DNA from: Lachnospiraceae bacterium
GTDB lineage: Bacteria > Bacillota > Clostridia > Lachnospirales > Lachnospiraceae
Direction: 5' to 3'
Assembly (NCBI GenBank): GCA_017446045.1
Contig: JAFSRP010000045.1
Coordinates: 1-64,000, forward strand
Length of the DNA stretch: 64,000 nt
The notes under the pieces were generated by a model. The model worked only from the letters and a program-made list of their open reading frames with translations, searched no databases and was not told the origin of the DNA. The translations under genes and the position numbers were made by a program. Of the stretch, positions 52,949 through 63,029 are shown one piece after another; position 1 is the first letter of the stretch, and every line of letters starts with the position of its first letter.

Positions 52949-55897
52949 ATGAATACAGCATATCGTCTGATCGAAACGAGAGAGATCGAAGAATACGGCG
53001 GCACGGGCTGCGTCTGGGAACATGTGCAGACCGGCGCGCGGGTCTTTACGCTGAAGAACGATGACCGGAACAAGGTATTTTTGATCGGTTTCCGTACTAC
53101 ACCGACCAATTCCACCGGCGTGGCGCACATCATGGAGCATTCCGTGCTCTGCGGGTCCGCGAAGTACCCGATCAAGGATCCCTTTGTCGAACTGGCCAAG
53201 GGTTCGCTGAATACATTCCTCAACGCCATGACCTATCCGGACAAGACGGTCTACCCGGTGGCTTCGGTCAATGACAAGGACTTCATGAACCTGATGGACG
53301 TCTATCTGGATTCCGTTTTTCATCCGAATGTCTATTCCGAGCCCAAGATCTTCCTGCAGGAAGGCTGGCATTATGAACTGGAAAATACCGGAACGCCCGA
53401 AGAAGACCTCCGGCTCAACGGTGTGGTATATAACGAGATGAAGGGTGCATTTTCCAACCCGGACTCGGTGCTGGAGCGCTATACCCTCCGTGCGCTCTAT
53501 CCGGATACGACCTACAGCAACGAATCCGGCGGACTGCCTTCGGACATCCCGGATCTGAGCTATGAGGAGTTCCTTGACTTCCATCGGAAGTATTATCATC
53601 CGTCCAACTCCTATATCTATCTCTACGGTGACATGGATATGGAAGAAAAGCTCGCCTGGATCGACGAGAATTATCTGAATGAGTTCGACCGGATCGAGAT
53701 CGACTCACATATCGAGCCCCAGCAGCCCTACGAGGGTCCGAAGACGGACCGGGAATTCTATGCTGTCGGCGAGAACGAGGAGCTGGAGCATAAGTGTTAC
53801 CTTTCCGAGAATTTCGTCATCAATGACGCGCAGGACCAGGAGACCTCCCTGGCCTGGCAGGTGCTGGAGTTCGTCCTTTTAAGTTCTCCGGGAGCGGTGC
53901 TGCGCGAAGCCCTGATCAAGTCCGGTATCGGTGAGGACGTGTACGGTGGGTACTGCGGGGAGATCCGTCAGCCGTATTTTTCTGTGATCGCCAAGAACAC
54001 GGATGAGGATAAGCTCGAACTCTTCCGCCGGATCATCCGTGATACATTGGAGGAGCTGACAGCAGAGGGCATCAGTAAAAAGAGTCTTGTGGCGGCAGTC
54101 AATTTCCTGGAGTTCAAGTACCGGGAGGGTGATTTCGGCACGATCCCGCAGGGACTTTCCCTGGGTCTCGGCATGTTCTCGTCCTGGCTCTATGACGAAG
54201 ATCCCTATACCTACATTTTCTATAATGACGCGTTCCGGCGTTTGCGGGAAAAGATCGATACGGATCATTTCGAACAGATGATCCGCACGCACATTCTGGA
54301 CAACACGTTCAGCGCGGTCGTCGAGATCCTGCCGAAGCGAGGACTGACCGATAAGGAAGACGAGGCGCTGAAGGAGAAGCTCGCTGCCTACAAGGACAGC
54401 CTGAGTGCGGAGCAGAAGGAAGAGCTGGCACTCGAGACGCTTGCCCTCAAGGCTTATCAGCAGGAGCCGGATACGCCTTTCAACCTTGCGAAGCTCCCGG
54501 TACTTACGCTGGAAGACCTTGGTAAGGAGGCAGAAAAGGTAAATGTCTGCAAGGACGGGAACATCATATATTCTGAGGCGGATACCCACGGGATCGCCTA
54601 TATGCGGGTGATGTTCGATACTTCGGAGCTCAGCGAGGAGGAACTGCAGTTCGCGTCTTTCCTGAAGGATATTCTGGGGGAGATGGATACCGAGATGCAC
54701 AGCTACCGGGACATGTTCGATGAAGTGCTCCTGAACACCGGAGGCATCAGCTTCAGCGCGGATCCCTGGGCGGTGCGCAGCACCGACACTGAAAACGGCG
54801 GTTACCGGGGGCTGCTGGGTGCCGAGATCCGTACACTGAACGGAAAGGTGGCCGAAGGCCTGGCATTGACTGAGGAGATGATCGCGCATACGGTCCTGGA
54901 TGATCCGGAACGGATGATGGAGCTGATCCTTGAGGCAAAGAGCCGGATGCAGGTCAAGATCGACAGCGCCATGCACATGACGGCGGTGACGCGGGCATCC
55001 TCGTATTTCAGCGCGGGGCAGCGTTATGCCGATCTGACCGGCGGGATCGCTTACTATGATTTTATCAATGAAGCCAGCAGGCTTACCCGGGATAAAGAGC
55101 ACATGAAGCGCTTCATCGGATCATTGAAGAAAGTCCGTGACAAGCTCTTTACGAAGGAAAATGTCCTCTTCTCACTGTATGGTGACAGGGAAGCAAAAGC
55201 GGCGATGGAAACCGTGATCGCGGATCTCCTGGCAAAGCTGCCGGATGGGGCAGAGATCACTGATGCCGGCACGATCAGCGAAGCGGTCATCCAGGGCAGA
55301 CCGGTGCGGCCCATCACGTATCTTAACGAGGGATTCAGGTCCAGCTCGCAAGTAAACTATGTAGCCCGCTGCGGCAATTTCATGGAATCGGGACTTTCTT
55401 ATCACGGTGCGCTGCAGGTGCTCAGGATGATGCTGAATTATGAGTATCTCTGGACGAACCTCCGTGTGTTGGGCGGTGCTTACGGATGTATGTCCGGCTT
55501 TGTCCGCTCGGGCAGGGGATACCTGGTATCCTATCGGGATCCGAAGATCCCGGAGACAAACCGGATCTACGAGCAGCTGCCGGATTATGTCGAAAACTGG
55601 CAGGGTGACGAAGACACTGTGCTTAAGTATATCATCGGCGCGATCTCCCTGATGGATCGTCCGCTGCAGCCGTCGGCGCTGGCGCTCCGGGAACTGACCG
55701 ATTATTTCTACGAAGTCACCGATGCGGACCTCCAGCAGGACCGCGACGAGGTACTCGGCTGTACTCCGGAGACGATCCGCGGTTTCGCTGGGCATATCCG
55801 GGCAATACTTGCGGAGGGTGCGGTCTGTGTCCTCGGCAACGCATCCCAGATCGATAAGAACGCGGAGATGTTCAGGTCGACGCGGGAACTGTACTGA
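52949..55897 (+). CDS. M16C metalloprotease (PreP-like)
   Basis: 982 residues, the full size of the M16C family. The inverted zinc motif is HIMEH (H60, E63, H64), and the third ligand region is NEMKGAFSNPDSVL. The second, inactive half carries RSSSQVNYVARCGNF and GGAYGCMSGF. Such enzymes form a closed chamber that degrades peptides; PreP clears targeting peptides in organelles. It is probably cytoplasmic, as no signal peptide is seen. 'HypA/Cym1' is an older name. Confidence 0.92.
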   Translation: MNTAYRLIETREIEEYGGTGCVWEHVQTGARVFTLKNDDRNKVFLIGFRTTPTNSTGVAHIMEHSVLCGSAKYPIKDPFVELAKGSLNTFLNAMTYPDKTVYPVASVNDKDFMNLMDVYLDSVFHPNVYSEPKIFLQEGWHYELENTGTPEEDLRLNGVVYNEMKGAFSNPDSVLERYTLRALYPDTTYSNESGGLPSDIPDLSYEEFLDFHRKYYHPSNSYIYLYGDMDMEEKLAWIDENYLNEFDRIEIDSHIEPQQPYEGPKTDREFYAVGENEELEHKCYLSENFVINDAQDQETSLAWQVLEFVLLSSPGAVLREALIKSGIGEDVYGGYCGEIRQPYFSVIAKNTDEDKLELFRRIIRDTLEELTAEGISKKSLVAAVNFLEFKYREGDFGTIPQGLSLGLGMFSSWLYDEDPYTYIFYNDAFRRLREKIDTDHFEQMIRTHILDNTFSAVVEILPKRGLTDKEDEALKEKLAAYKDSLSAEQKEELALETLALKAYQQEPDTPFNLAKLPVLTLEDLGKEAEKVNVCKDGNIIYSEADTHGIAYMRVMFDTSELSEEELQFASFLKDILGEMDTEMHSYRDMFDEVLLNTGGISFSADPWAVRSTDTENGGYRGLLGAEIRTLNGKVAEGLALTEEMIAHTVLDDPERMMELILEAKSRMQVKIDSAMHMTAVTRASSYFSAGQRYADLTGGIAYYDFINEASRLTRDKEHMKRFIGSLKKVRDKLFTKENVLFSLYGDREAKAAMETVIADLLAKLPDGAEITDAGTISEAVIQGRPVRPITYLNEGFRSSSQVNYVARCGNFMESGLSYHGALQVLRMMLNYEYLWTNLRVLGGAYGCMSGFVRSGRGYLVSYRDPKIPETNRIYEQLPDYVENWQGDEDTVLKYIIGAISLMDRPLQPSALALRELTDYFYEVTDADLQQDRDEVLGCTPETIRGFAGHIRAILAEGAVCVLGNASQIDKNAEMFRSTRELY

Positions 55898-55956
55898 TAT
55901 ATTTGTTTCCGGACGGGTCTTTCTTCATTTTGGCCCGACCGGTCAGGGAGAAAGCT

Positions 55957-56859
55957 ATGAAATCGGGATATGTCGCTCTGGTAGGGCGGCCGAACGTGGG
56001 CAAGTCGACACTGATGAACCGGCTGATCGGGCAGAAGATCGCCATTACGTCGGACCGGCCCCAGACGACACGCAATAAAATCGAAACAGTATATACGGAT
56101 GACAGGGGGCAGATCATTTTCATGGACACCCCCGGCATCCACAAGGCCAAAAATAAGCTGGGCGAATACATGGACGCCGTGGCGGAGCGTACATTTTCCG
56201 AAGCGGACCTGATTCTCTGGCTGGTGGAACCGACCACCTATATCGGTGCCGGGGAGGAACGCATCGCAGAGCTGATCAACAAGATCAACCGCGGCAAAAA
56301 ACCGGTGATCCTCGTCATCAACAAAGTTGATACACTGGAGAATGCCGGAAAGCTGGAGGAATGCATCGACGCATATAAGGTAAAATGCCATTTTGATGAT
56401 ATCGTGGCAGTTTCCGCCGTCACCGGGAAGAATGAAGACCTTCTGATGGATACTGTTTTCGGTTATCTGTCTGACGGCCCGATGTATTATGACGAGGAAA
56501 CAGTGACCGAGATCCCGCTGCGGTCGATCGCGGAGGAGCTGATCCGTGAGCAGATGCTGCGGCTCCTCAGTGACGAGATCCCGCACGGTGCCGCTGTCAT
56601 GATCGAGAAGTTTCACGAGCGGAGGCCGGACCTCTATGACATTGAGGCCGACATCGTCTGTGAGCGTGACTCCCACAAAGGCATTATCATCGGCAAGGGC
56701 GGCTCGATGCTCAAAAAGATCGGGACCGCGGCCCGCGCGGAGATAGAAGACCAGCTTGGCGCACAGGTCAACCTGAAGCTTTTTGTGAAGGTCCGTAAGA
56801 ACTGGCGCGACAACGAGAACTTTGTCCGCAGCTTCGGATACGATCTGCGGAAAATGTAG
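55957..56859 (+). CDS. era: GTPase Era
   Basis: 300 residues from the ATG at 55957 (GGGAG upstream). GTPase motifs: GRPNVGKST (G1), SDRPQTTRNKI (G2), DTPGIHK (G3), NKVD (G4). The C-terminal KH domain has IIGKGGSMLKKIGTAAR. It binds 16S rRNA near the 3' end and links ribosome assembly to the cell cycle. recO follows 25 bp downstream, a conserved order. Confidence 0.95.
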   Translation: MKSGYVALVGRPNVGKSTLMNRLIGQKIAITSDRPQTTRNKIETVYTDDRGQIIFMDTPGIHKAKNKLGEYMDAVAERTFSEADLILWLVEPTTYIGAGEERIAELINKINRGKKPVILVINKVDTLENAGKLEECIDAYKVKCHFDDIVAVSAVTGKNEDLLMDTVFGYLSDGPMYYDEETVTEIPLRSIAEELIREQMLRLLSDEIPHGAAVMIEKFHERRPDLYDIEADIVCERDSHKGIIIGKGGSMLKKIGTAARAEIEDQLGAQVNLKLFVKVRKNWRDNENFVRSFGYDLRKM

Positions 56860-56884
56860 TCATCACCGGATAACGAGCATTTCC

Positions 56885-57556
56885 ATGGAAGAAGTGAGTG
56901 TGAAAGGCATCATACTGGCATCGGCACCGCAGGGGGAGTACGGGCGCAGGCTCACGCTGCTGACGGACCGGCTGGGGCGTATCACTGCATTCGCAAGCGG
57001 TGCGGCAAAAGCTGGTTCGCATATCATGGGTTCGACCCGGCCGCTTACCTGCGCCGGGTTCGACCTGGCAAAAGGCCGCAGCGCATGGAACCTGCATTCT
57101 GTACGCGTGATCGATGCTTTTGCGGAGCTGGCGCAGGATGTTGATGTCAGTTTCTATGCCATGTATATCCTGGAGCTGGGCGAATACTTTTCGGAGAGCG
57201 GCATGCCGGAAGATGAGGCGAAGGCGCTGCTGAACCTGATGTTCATGACGTTAAAAGCATTCCGGGATAAGGATCTTTCACCGGAGCTGGTGCGCAGGAT
57301 CTTTGAACTTCGGCTTCTGAAACTGCAGGGTGAGTATACGACAGAGCCGTCCGCCCAGGCCTCAGAGCCGGTCCGGGCGTTGTGGCAGCATTCACTGGCC
57401 GTTCCGCTGACCCTGCTGTATGCAGCGGAACGGATCGACGCGCTGACAGAGGAAAAGGCGGGAACGGCAGGGGAATTTGCGGACTGCGTCGACCGGCTTT
57501 TCCGACGGCAGAACGCACACAGTTTTCGCTCCCTGAAGGTTCTGGAACAGATGTAA
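56885..57556 (+). CDS. recO: DNA repair protein RecO
   Basis: 223 residues. [35 protein letters not shown] is the N-terminal OB fold, and [12 protein letters not shown] and the C-terminal helices follow. RecO loads RecA with RecR on single-stranded DNA. The zinc-finger cysteines present in many homologs are absent, since the chain has no CXXC. It is slightly short (usual 240-250). ATG 56885 has only a weak ribosome site and may depend on coupling to era. Confidence 0.85.
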   Translation: MEEVSVKGIILASAPQGEYGRRLTLLTDRLGRITAFASGAAKAGSHIMGSTRPLTCAGFDLAKGRSAWNLHSVRVIDAFAELAQDVDVSFYAMYILELGEYFSESGMPEDEAKALLNLMFMTLKAFRDKDLSPELVRRIFELRLLKLQGEYTTEPSAQASEPVRALWQHSLAVPLTLLYAAERIDALTEEKAGTAGEFADCVDRLFRRQNAHSFRSLKVLEQM

Positions 57557-57574
57557 ACACAGCTGAATCTTATC

Positions 57575-57603
57575 TTGCGGGAACGGGCAAAGTAGGGTAT
57601 ACT
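57575..57603 (+). promoter_or_regulatory. Promoter of the glycyl-tRNA synthetase gene
   Basis: TTGCGG (57575-57580), 17-base spacer, TATACT (57598-57603), about 49 bases before the start. The leader is too short for a T-box. Confidence 0.7.
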
Positions 57604-57651
57604 GTACAAGTTAATCGGAGAAACAATAATTCACTAATGAGGTTCACACAT

Positions 57652-59052
57652 ATGGACAGAACAAAAATCAAGATGGATGACATTATTGCTCTTTGCAAGA
57701 GCCGCGGATTTATTTATCCGGGTTCCGAGATCTACGGCGGTCTGGCCAATACCTGGGACTACGGCAACCTCGGTGTCGAGCTGAAGAACAATGTGAAAAA
57801 GGCATGGTGGAAGAAGTTCGTTGAAGGTTCCAAGCTGAATGTCGGCGTGGACTGCGCGATCCTGATGAATCCGCAGACCTGGGTAGCTTCCGGCCACCTG
57901 GCAGGTTTTTCGGATCCTCTGATGGACTGCAAGGAATGTAAGGAGCGTTTCAGAGCCGATAAGCTGATCGAGGATTTCTGCGCGGAGCAGGGCATTGCGC
58001 TTGATAATAATTCCGCCGACGGCATGAGCCAGGAGGAGATGCAGAAATTCATCGCGGACCACAAGGTGGCCTGCCCTTCCTGCGGCGCACACAACTGGAC
58101 CGATATCCGCAGCTTCAACCTGATGTTCAAGACCTTCCAGGGTGTCACCGAAGACGCGAAGAACACCGTTTATCTGCGTCCGGAGACAGCGCAGGGCATT
58201 TTCGTCAACTTCAAGAATGTGCAGCGTACTTCCCGTAAGAAGCTGCCCTTCGGTATCGCGCAGATCGGCAAGTCTTTCCGTAATGAGATCACCCCCGGCA
58301 ACTTCACCTTCCGTACCAGGGAGTTCGAGCAGATGGAGCTGGAGTTCTTCTGCAAACCGGATACCGACCTTGAGTGGTTCGCGTACTGGAAGGCGTTCTG
58401 TATCAACTGGCTGAAGAGCCTGGGCCTGAAGGACGAGGAGCTGAGGGCCCGCGACCACAGCCCGGAGGAGCTTTCCTTCTACTCCAAGGCTACGACGGAC
58501 CTGGAGTTCCTGTTCCCGTTCGGCTGGGGCGAACTTTGGGGTATTGCCGACAGAACGGATTATGACCTGAGCCAGCATATGCAGTACAGCGGCGAGGACC
58601 TTACCTACAATGATGACGAGACCAATATCAAGTATGTTCCGTATGTTGTTGAGCCGTCACTTGGCGCGGACCGCGTGACCCTGGCATTCCTCTGCGCGGC
58701 ATACGACGAGGAAGAGCTTGAGGGCGGCGACAAGCGTACCGTGATGCATTTCCATCCGGCGCTGGCACCCGTTAAGATCGCGGTGCTTCCGCTTTCCAAG
58801 AAGCTCAATGAGAATGCGGAAAAGGTCTTCGATATGCTGCTGAACAAGTACTACTGCGAGTTCGATGACCGCGGATCCATCGGCAAGCGTTACCGCCGCC
58901 AGGATGAGATCGGTACGCCGTTCTGCATCACTTATGACTTTGATTCGGAAAATGACGGTTCCGTGACCATCCGTCACCGCGACAGCATGGAGCAGGAGCG
59001 CGTGAAGATCGACGAGCTGATGAAGTACTTCGAGGATAAGTTTGATTTCTAA
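57652..59052 (+). CDS. glyQS: Glycine--tRNA ligase (dimeric type)
   Basis: 466 residues from ATG 57652 (GAGG nine bases upstream); the frame extends back into recO but that part is not coding. [35 protein letters not shown], motif 2 [20 protein letters not shown] and motif 3 [10 protein letters not shown] show a class II enzyme of the alpha-2 type. An anticodon-binding domain ends the chain. It charges tRNA-Gly. Biased codons suggest high expression. Confidence 0.95.
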   Translation: MDRTKIKMDDIIALCKSRGFIYPGSEIYGGLANTWDYGNLGVELKNNVKKAWWKKFVEGSKLNVGVDCAILMNPQTWVASGHLAGFSDPLMDCKECKERFRADKLIEDFCAEQGIALDNNSADGMSQEEMQKFIADHKVACPSCGAHNWTDIRSFNLMFKTFQGVTEDAKNTVYLRPETAQGIFVNFKNVQRTSRKKLPFGIAQIGKSFRNEITPGNFTFRTREFEQMELEFFCKPDTDLEWFAYWKAFCINWLKSLGLKDEELRARDHSPEELSFYSKATTDLEFLFPFGWGELWGIADRTDYDLSQHMQYSGEDLTYNDDETNIKYVPYVVEPSLGADRVTLAFLCAAYDEEELEGGDKRTVMHFHPALAPVKIAVLPLSKKLNENAEKVFDMLLNKYYCEFDDRGSIGKRYRRQDEIGTPFCITYDFDSENDGSVTIRHRDSMEQERVKIDELMKYFEDKFDF

Positions 59053-59079
59053 GTTCCCCGGCTGACAGAGAAAGAGATC

Positions 59080-60123
59080 ATGAGGCTTTTTACCAGGATC
59101 GCGATCAGCATTTTCATATCGACAACGGTTCCGATCCTGCTGCTGTACCTGACGGTCAGCGGCAGGGTCTCTTTTCAGACAGATATGATCGTGATACTGA
59201 CCACGGGACTGATCATGATGATCTGGATCTACTCCTCCATCGTGCGTCCGCTGGAAGCGCTGCGAAAGGCGACGCAGAATATCAAGGACGGCAATCTGGA
59301 CTTCACGCTTGACGTGGAGACAGATGACGAGATCGGAGAACTGACGGCGGATTTTGAGGAAATGCGCATCCGTCTGAAGGAATCCCAGGAGGAAAAGCTC
59401 ATTTCGGACCGGGAGTCCAAGGAGCTGATCAGCAACATTGCCCACGATCTGAAGACTCCCATCACCACGATCCGCGGTTATGCGGAAGGCATTCTGGATG
59501 GTGTTGCCGCGACCCCTGAAATGCAGGACAAGTATGTCCGTACGATCTACAACAAGTCTGTGGAAATGACCGGTCTGATCGAGGAGCTGACCTTTTATTC
59601 CAAGATCGACACCAACCGGATCCCGTATAATTTTATCCGGCTGAAGGTCAGGGATTATTTCGATGACTGCGCGGATGAGATCCGTCTGGACGTTGAGGGC
59701 AAAGGGATACGCTTTGATTACAATTGCAGTGTGGACCCGGAGGAGCTGGTCATTGCCGATCCAGAGCAGCTGCATAAGGTCATCAACAACATTGTCGGCA
59801 ATTCGGTCAAATATATGAACCGGGATCTCAAGATCATTACCATGAACATCTCGGATATCGGGGATTTCATTCAGTGTGACCTGAGCGATACCGGAAAGGG
59901 TGTCGCCAAGAAGGATCTGACACTGATCTTTGAACGGTTTTACCGGACAGATGCGAGCCGTAACTCTTCACAGGGCGGCAGCGGCATCGGGCTGTCGATC
60001 GTTAAAAAGATCGTGGAGGACCACGGCGGACGGATCTGGGCTTCGTGCGAAGAAGGCGAAGGCCTGACGATCCATTTTATTCTGAGGAAGTATGTTTCTC
60101 CGGTCGGAGAGCAGGAAAGTTAA
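59080..60123 (+). CDS. Sensor histidine kinase
   Basis: 347 residues. Two membrane spans (about 8-25 and 35-52) lie close together, so almost nothing is outside and the signal is probably sensed in or near the membrane. A HAMP domain (52-105) follows. The H box is ISNIAHDLKTPITT with H122, the N box is HKVINNIVGNSVKYMN, and the G boxes are DTGKGVAKKD and GGSGIGLSIVKKI. It pairs with the response regulator 17 bp downstream. This small form resembles Lachnospiraceae envelope-stress or antimicrobial sensors. Confidence 0.9.
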   Translation: MRLFTRIAISIFISTTVPILLLYLTVSGRVSFQTDMIVILTTGLIMMIWIYSSIVRPLEALRKATQNIKDGNLDFTLDVETDDEIGELTADFEEMRIRLKESQEEKLISDRESKELISNIAHDLKTPITTIRGYAEGILDGVAATPEMQDKYVRTIYNKSVEMTGLIEELTFYSKIDTNRIPYNFIRLKVRDYFDDCADEIRLDVEGKGIRFDYNCSVDPEELVIADPEQLHKVINNIVGNSVKYMNRDLKIITMNISDIGDFIQCDLSDTGKGVAKKDLTLIFERFYRTDASRNSSQGGSGIGLSIVKKIVEDHGGRIWASCEEGEGLTIHFILRKYVSPVGEQES

Positions 60124-60140
60124 GCGAGGTTTGATCTGTC

Positions 60141-60830
60141 ATGGCGAAACGTATTCTGATCATTGAGGATGAAATTAGTATTGCGGAACTTGAGAAGGAT
60201 TATCTGGAGCTCTCGGGCTTTGAGGTCGTCATGAAGCATGACGGGACCGAAGGCCTGAAGGAAGTGCTCGAGAACGAGTACAATCTGGTCCTTCTGGATA
60301 TCATGCTGCCGGGTACAGACGGATTTGAGATCCTGAAGAAGATCCGGGAGGTCAAAGATACGCCGGTCCTGATGGTGACCGCCAAGAAGGAAGATATCGA
60401 CAAGATCCGGGGATTGGGCCTTGGAGCGGACGATTACATTACCAAACCGTTCTCCCCGTCAGAGCTGGTGGCAAGGGTCAAGGCACACCTGAGCCGTTAT
60501 GAACGCCTGACCGGCGCGGAAACGAGAAACAGCGAGATCGTGATCCGCGGTCTGAAGATCGATAAGGCAGCGCGCCGTGTATGGGTCGACGGTGTCGAGA
60601 AGCAGTTCACGACGAAGGAGTTCGATCTGCTGACGTTTCTGGCGGAGCACCCCAACCATGTGTATACCAAGGAAGAGATATTCCGGGAAGTATGGGATAT
60701 GGACTCGGTCGGAGATATTGCGACCGTAACCGTACATATCAAGAAGATAAGAGAAAAGATCGAATATAATACAGCGAAACCCCAGTACATCGAGACGATC
60801 TGGGGCGTGGGATACCGGTTCAAGGTATAA
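60141..60830 (+). CDS. OmpR-family response regulator
   Basis: 229 residues. Receiver: IEDE at 8-11, phospho-acceptor D53 in LLDIMLPG, and YITKPFSP. The winged-helix DNA-binding part has FTTKEFDLLTFLAEHPNHVY and VHIKKIREKI, ending YIETIWGVGYRFKV. It should regulate genes in response to the kinase just upstream. Targets cannot be told. It is closed by a strong hairpin. Confidence 0.93.
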   Translation: MAKRILIIEDEISIAELEKDYLELSGFEVVMKHDGTEGLKEVLENEYNLVLLDIMLPGTDGFEILKKIREVKDTPVLMVTAKKEDIDKIRGLGLGADDYITKPFSPSELVARVKAHLSRYERLTGAETRNSEIVIRGLKIDKAARRVWVDGVEKQFTTKEFDLLTFLAEHPNHVYTKEEIFREVWDMDSVGDIATVTVHIKKIREKIEYNTAKPQYIETIWGVGYRFKV

Positions 60831-60838
60831 AACAAATG

Positions 60839-60869
60839 GCCATACGCGGCAGCATTTACCGCATATGGC
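60839..60869 (+). terminator. Terminator of the two-component operon
   Basis: 11-bp stem GCCATACGCGG/CCGCATATGGC (one mismatch), followed by TTTTTTA. Confidence 0.85.
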
Positions 60870-60873
60870 TTTT

Positions 60874-61416
60874 TTATTTGTCCGAATGCTTCCTGTTCCG
60901 AATGGCTTTTTCCGTTCTGCGGATCGAAACATAGGTGATGATCCCGGTCACGATCTGCATCGTGCCGAGCGCGAAGTCGTAGATCAGGAATCCGTATATG
61001 CTCCAAAGCGCGATGTTGAGGAGCAGGCTCCATTTGATCGCCAGGATGTCCTTTGTATAGTAATTACAGGCGGTCAGGGAAACTGTTGCAAAGATCGGGA
61101 TCAGACCGATGACGCCCCGGTTGTTGACGATGAGCCCGACAGCGGTCAGGACGATGCAAAAGAGGATCATCAGGCCGAACGTGAAGCGGCCCATGGCGAC
61201 CAGCGCATTTTTTACAGCCGCGATCAGGAGGGTGGAGATCCCGGACCAGGAGCCGAGTACGGCAGAGGAAATGCTGAGAACGATGTTCTCCATCGTCTGC
61301 ATGACAAATACCTTTTTCGGTTCGCGGATGATGCAGCTCGCGATCAGAAAAAGGGAGGAAGAAAAGGATATCAGGTTGCCGATGACCAGACGAAGCGGGA
61401 TGTTGTGCCAGTTCAT
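60874..61416 (-). CDS. YgjV-family membrane protein
   Basis: 180 residues from the ATG at 61416 (AAAGG six bases upstream). About six membrane spans, with FVMQTMENIVLSISSAVLGSW, NRGVIGLIPIFATV and LWSIYGFLIYDFALGTMQIV, match the YgjV family. These look like half-size sugar- or nucleoside-transporter relatives, but no function is proven. It converges on the two-component operon; only 4 bp lie between its stop and that operon's terminator. Confidence 0.75.
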   Translation of the reverse strand: MNWHNIPLRLVIGNLISFSSSLFLIASCIIREPKKVFVMQTMENIVLSISSAVLGSWSGISTLLIAAVKNALVAMGRFTFGLMILFCIVLTAVGLIVNNRGVIGLIPIFATVSLTACNYYTKDILAIKWSLLLNIALWSIYGFLIYDFALGTMQIVTGIITYVSIRRTEKAIRNRKHSDK

Positions 61417-61593
61417 ATAAGTCCTTTCCAGCTGAAAAGCCCTGCGACGTATTGTACGACAAAAGCGGCGGCAGGGCAAGTCCCGGGAACAGGACTGCAT
61501 GTGTATTAACCGGTTCTATTGTTAACCTTAATAAAATAGTATATTTAAAAAGGTTTACATTAGATAGGGGAAGCCTTAAAATGGAATCACGTT

Positions 61594-61614
61594 CCTGCCG
61601 GGGTGCCCGGCAGG
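61594..61614 (+). other. GC hairpin in the leader of the dehydratase gene
   Basis: Perfect 9-bp stem CCTGCCGGG/CCCGGCAGG with loop GTG, no T run, about 40 bases before the start. It may protect or attenuate the message. Confidence 0.5.
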
Positions 61615-61655
61615 GCAACGCTTTGAGAAATCCAACAATTATCCGGAGGTAAGAA

Positions 61656-62645
61656 ATGAGCAAGAAAACGGTTTCCCTTGCCGACATCCAGGAGGCAAAA
61701 GCAAGGATCACCCCCTATATCCGCCGCACCCCGCTGCTGGATCAGACAGCGATGAATGACGAGGTAGGCTGCAAGGTCTGGCTGAAGCCGGAAATGCTGC
61801 AGTATGTAGGCGCGTTCAAGCTGCGCGGCGCCCTGAACAAGATCCTGTCCCTGTCTGAGGAGGACCGTCAGAGGGGCATCATTACCAGTTCTTCAGGAAA
61901 CCATGCGCAGGCATGTGCTTTTGCCGGTCAGCTGCTGCACTGTCCGGTGGTGGTCGTCATCCCGGAAGATGCGCCGCAGATCAAGATCAACAATGCGCGC
62001 GCCATGGGCGCTGAGGTCGTGCTTTGGGAAAGGACGTATGATGCCCGCTGGGCGAAGATCGCCGAGATGGTGAAGGAACACAATTATGTGGTCGTACATC
62101 CCTATGAGGATCCGATGGTCATGGCCGGACAGGGCACGCTTGGCCTGGAGATCCTGGAGGACCTTCCGGATGTGGATACTGTTCTGGTGCCGATCGGCGG
62201 CGGCGGACTGATCTCCGGAGTTTCCACTGCCATCAAGGAGACAAATCCGAACGTCCGCGTAGTCGGCGTGCAGGCAGCTGCCAGCGCTGCGTACTATGAG
62301 AGCCGGAAAGCCGGTGAGTGCGTCGGCGTCGAACCGCTTGCTACCGTAGCAGATGGATTGAGCTGCCGCAGAGCGAGCCAGGTCAACTTCGATATCATCG
62401 AGCGTTACGTGGATGAGATCGTGACTGTCGAAGAGGATGCGATCTGCGAAGCTCTCCGTGTGGTCGCGAACCGTGGCAAGCTGATCGCGGAACCGTCTGC
62501 CTGTGTCGGCATCGCAGCACTTCTTTCCGGTGCGGTCAAAGTCCGTCCGGACGAGAAAGTAGTCAGCATTCTGACTGCCGGCAACTGGAACATCGAAGAT
62601 GTCGCGCGTATTTATCTTGGCGAGGCAGGCCGCGCCGTACACTGA
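61656..62645 (+). CDS. Threonine/serine dehydratase-like PLP enzyme
   Basis: 329 residues of the fold-type II PLP family. The lysine lies in VGAFKLRGALNKI, and SSSGNHAQACAFA, PIGGGGLISGVSTAI and ILTAGNWN bind PLP and substrate. It lacks the C-terminal ACT-like domains of biosynthetic IlvA, so it is the short catabolic type (TdcB-like) or a serine racemase-like enzyme. Threonine to 2-oxobutyrate and ammonia is the most likely reaction. CCGGAGGTAAG precedes the ATG. Confidence 0.85.
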   Translation: MSKKTVSLADIQEAKARITPYIRRTPLLDQTAMNDEVGCKVWLKPEMLQYVGAFKLRGALNKILSLSEEDRQRGIITSSSGNHAQACAFAGQLLHCPVVVVIPEDAPQIKINNARAMGAEVVLWERTYDARWAKIAEMVKEHNYVVVHPYEDPMVMAGQGTLGLEILEDLPDVDTVLVPIGGGGLISGVSTAIKETNPNVRVVGVQAAASAAYYESRKAGECVGVEPLATVADGLSCRRASQVNFDIIERYVDEIVTVEEDAICEALRVVANRGKLIAEPSACVGIAALLSGAVKVRPDEKVVSILTAGNWNIEDVARIYLGEAGRAVH

Positions 62646-63029
62646 GTTGGTTGATGCGGGCTGGTCCGGTGAAGGTGTTTCACCGGAATAGACGGTTTGC
62701 TCCGATTCGGGGGATTTTTCACTTTAATCGATGATTCTACCTGATCAAGTGAAGGCCTTTCCCCCGTTTGGCGATTTACCGAAAATCAGTGTAATGCAAT
62801 CCGAAAACATACAGGATCAGCTCATAATATACATTATTTGAGCCCATCATTACGCCAGCGAATGACATAAATATCCCAGAACCATGTGAAAACGTGGTTC
62901 TGGGATATTTTCATCGGGGAAAATTCCCCGAATTTCAGAAAATGCTTTTTTCAAGTGAAAATGACGCTGCCGGGCATGTAAATGGTGCGTATGAATATGC
63001 ATCGAGGCTTTTGTCATGTCATCCTATAT
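62646..63029. other. Intergenic region rich in inverted repeats
   Basis: About 385 bases without a gene. It holds TCCGGTGAA/TTCACCGGA (62665-62687), a two-part stem GGGGG/CCCCC plus TCACTT/AAGTGA (62709-62765), the terminator below, and CGGGGAA/TTCCCCG just after it (about 62916-62931). Confidence 0.55.
62871..62908. terminator. Strong bidirectional terminator
   Basis: Perfect 14-bp stem ATATCCCAGAACCA/TGGTTCTGGGATAT with a 10-base loop and TTTTC. It lies between the convergent dehydratase and LarA-like genes. Confidence 0.85.

Noticed and set aside
51246..52961. 571-residue minus-strand open frame
   Set aside because: Antisense to the 5'-nucleotidase gene; no recognisable motif.
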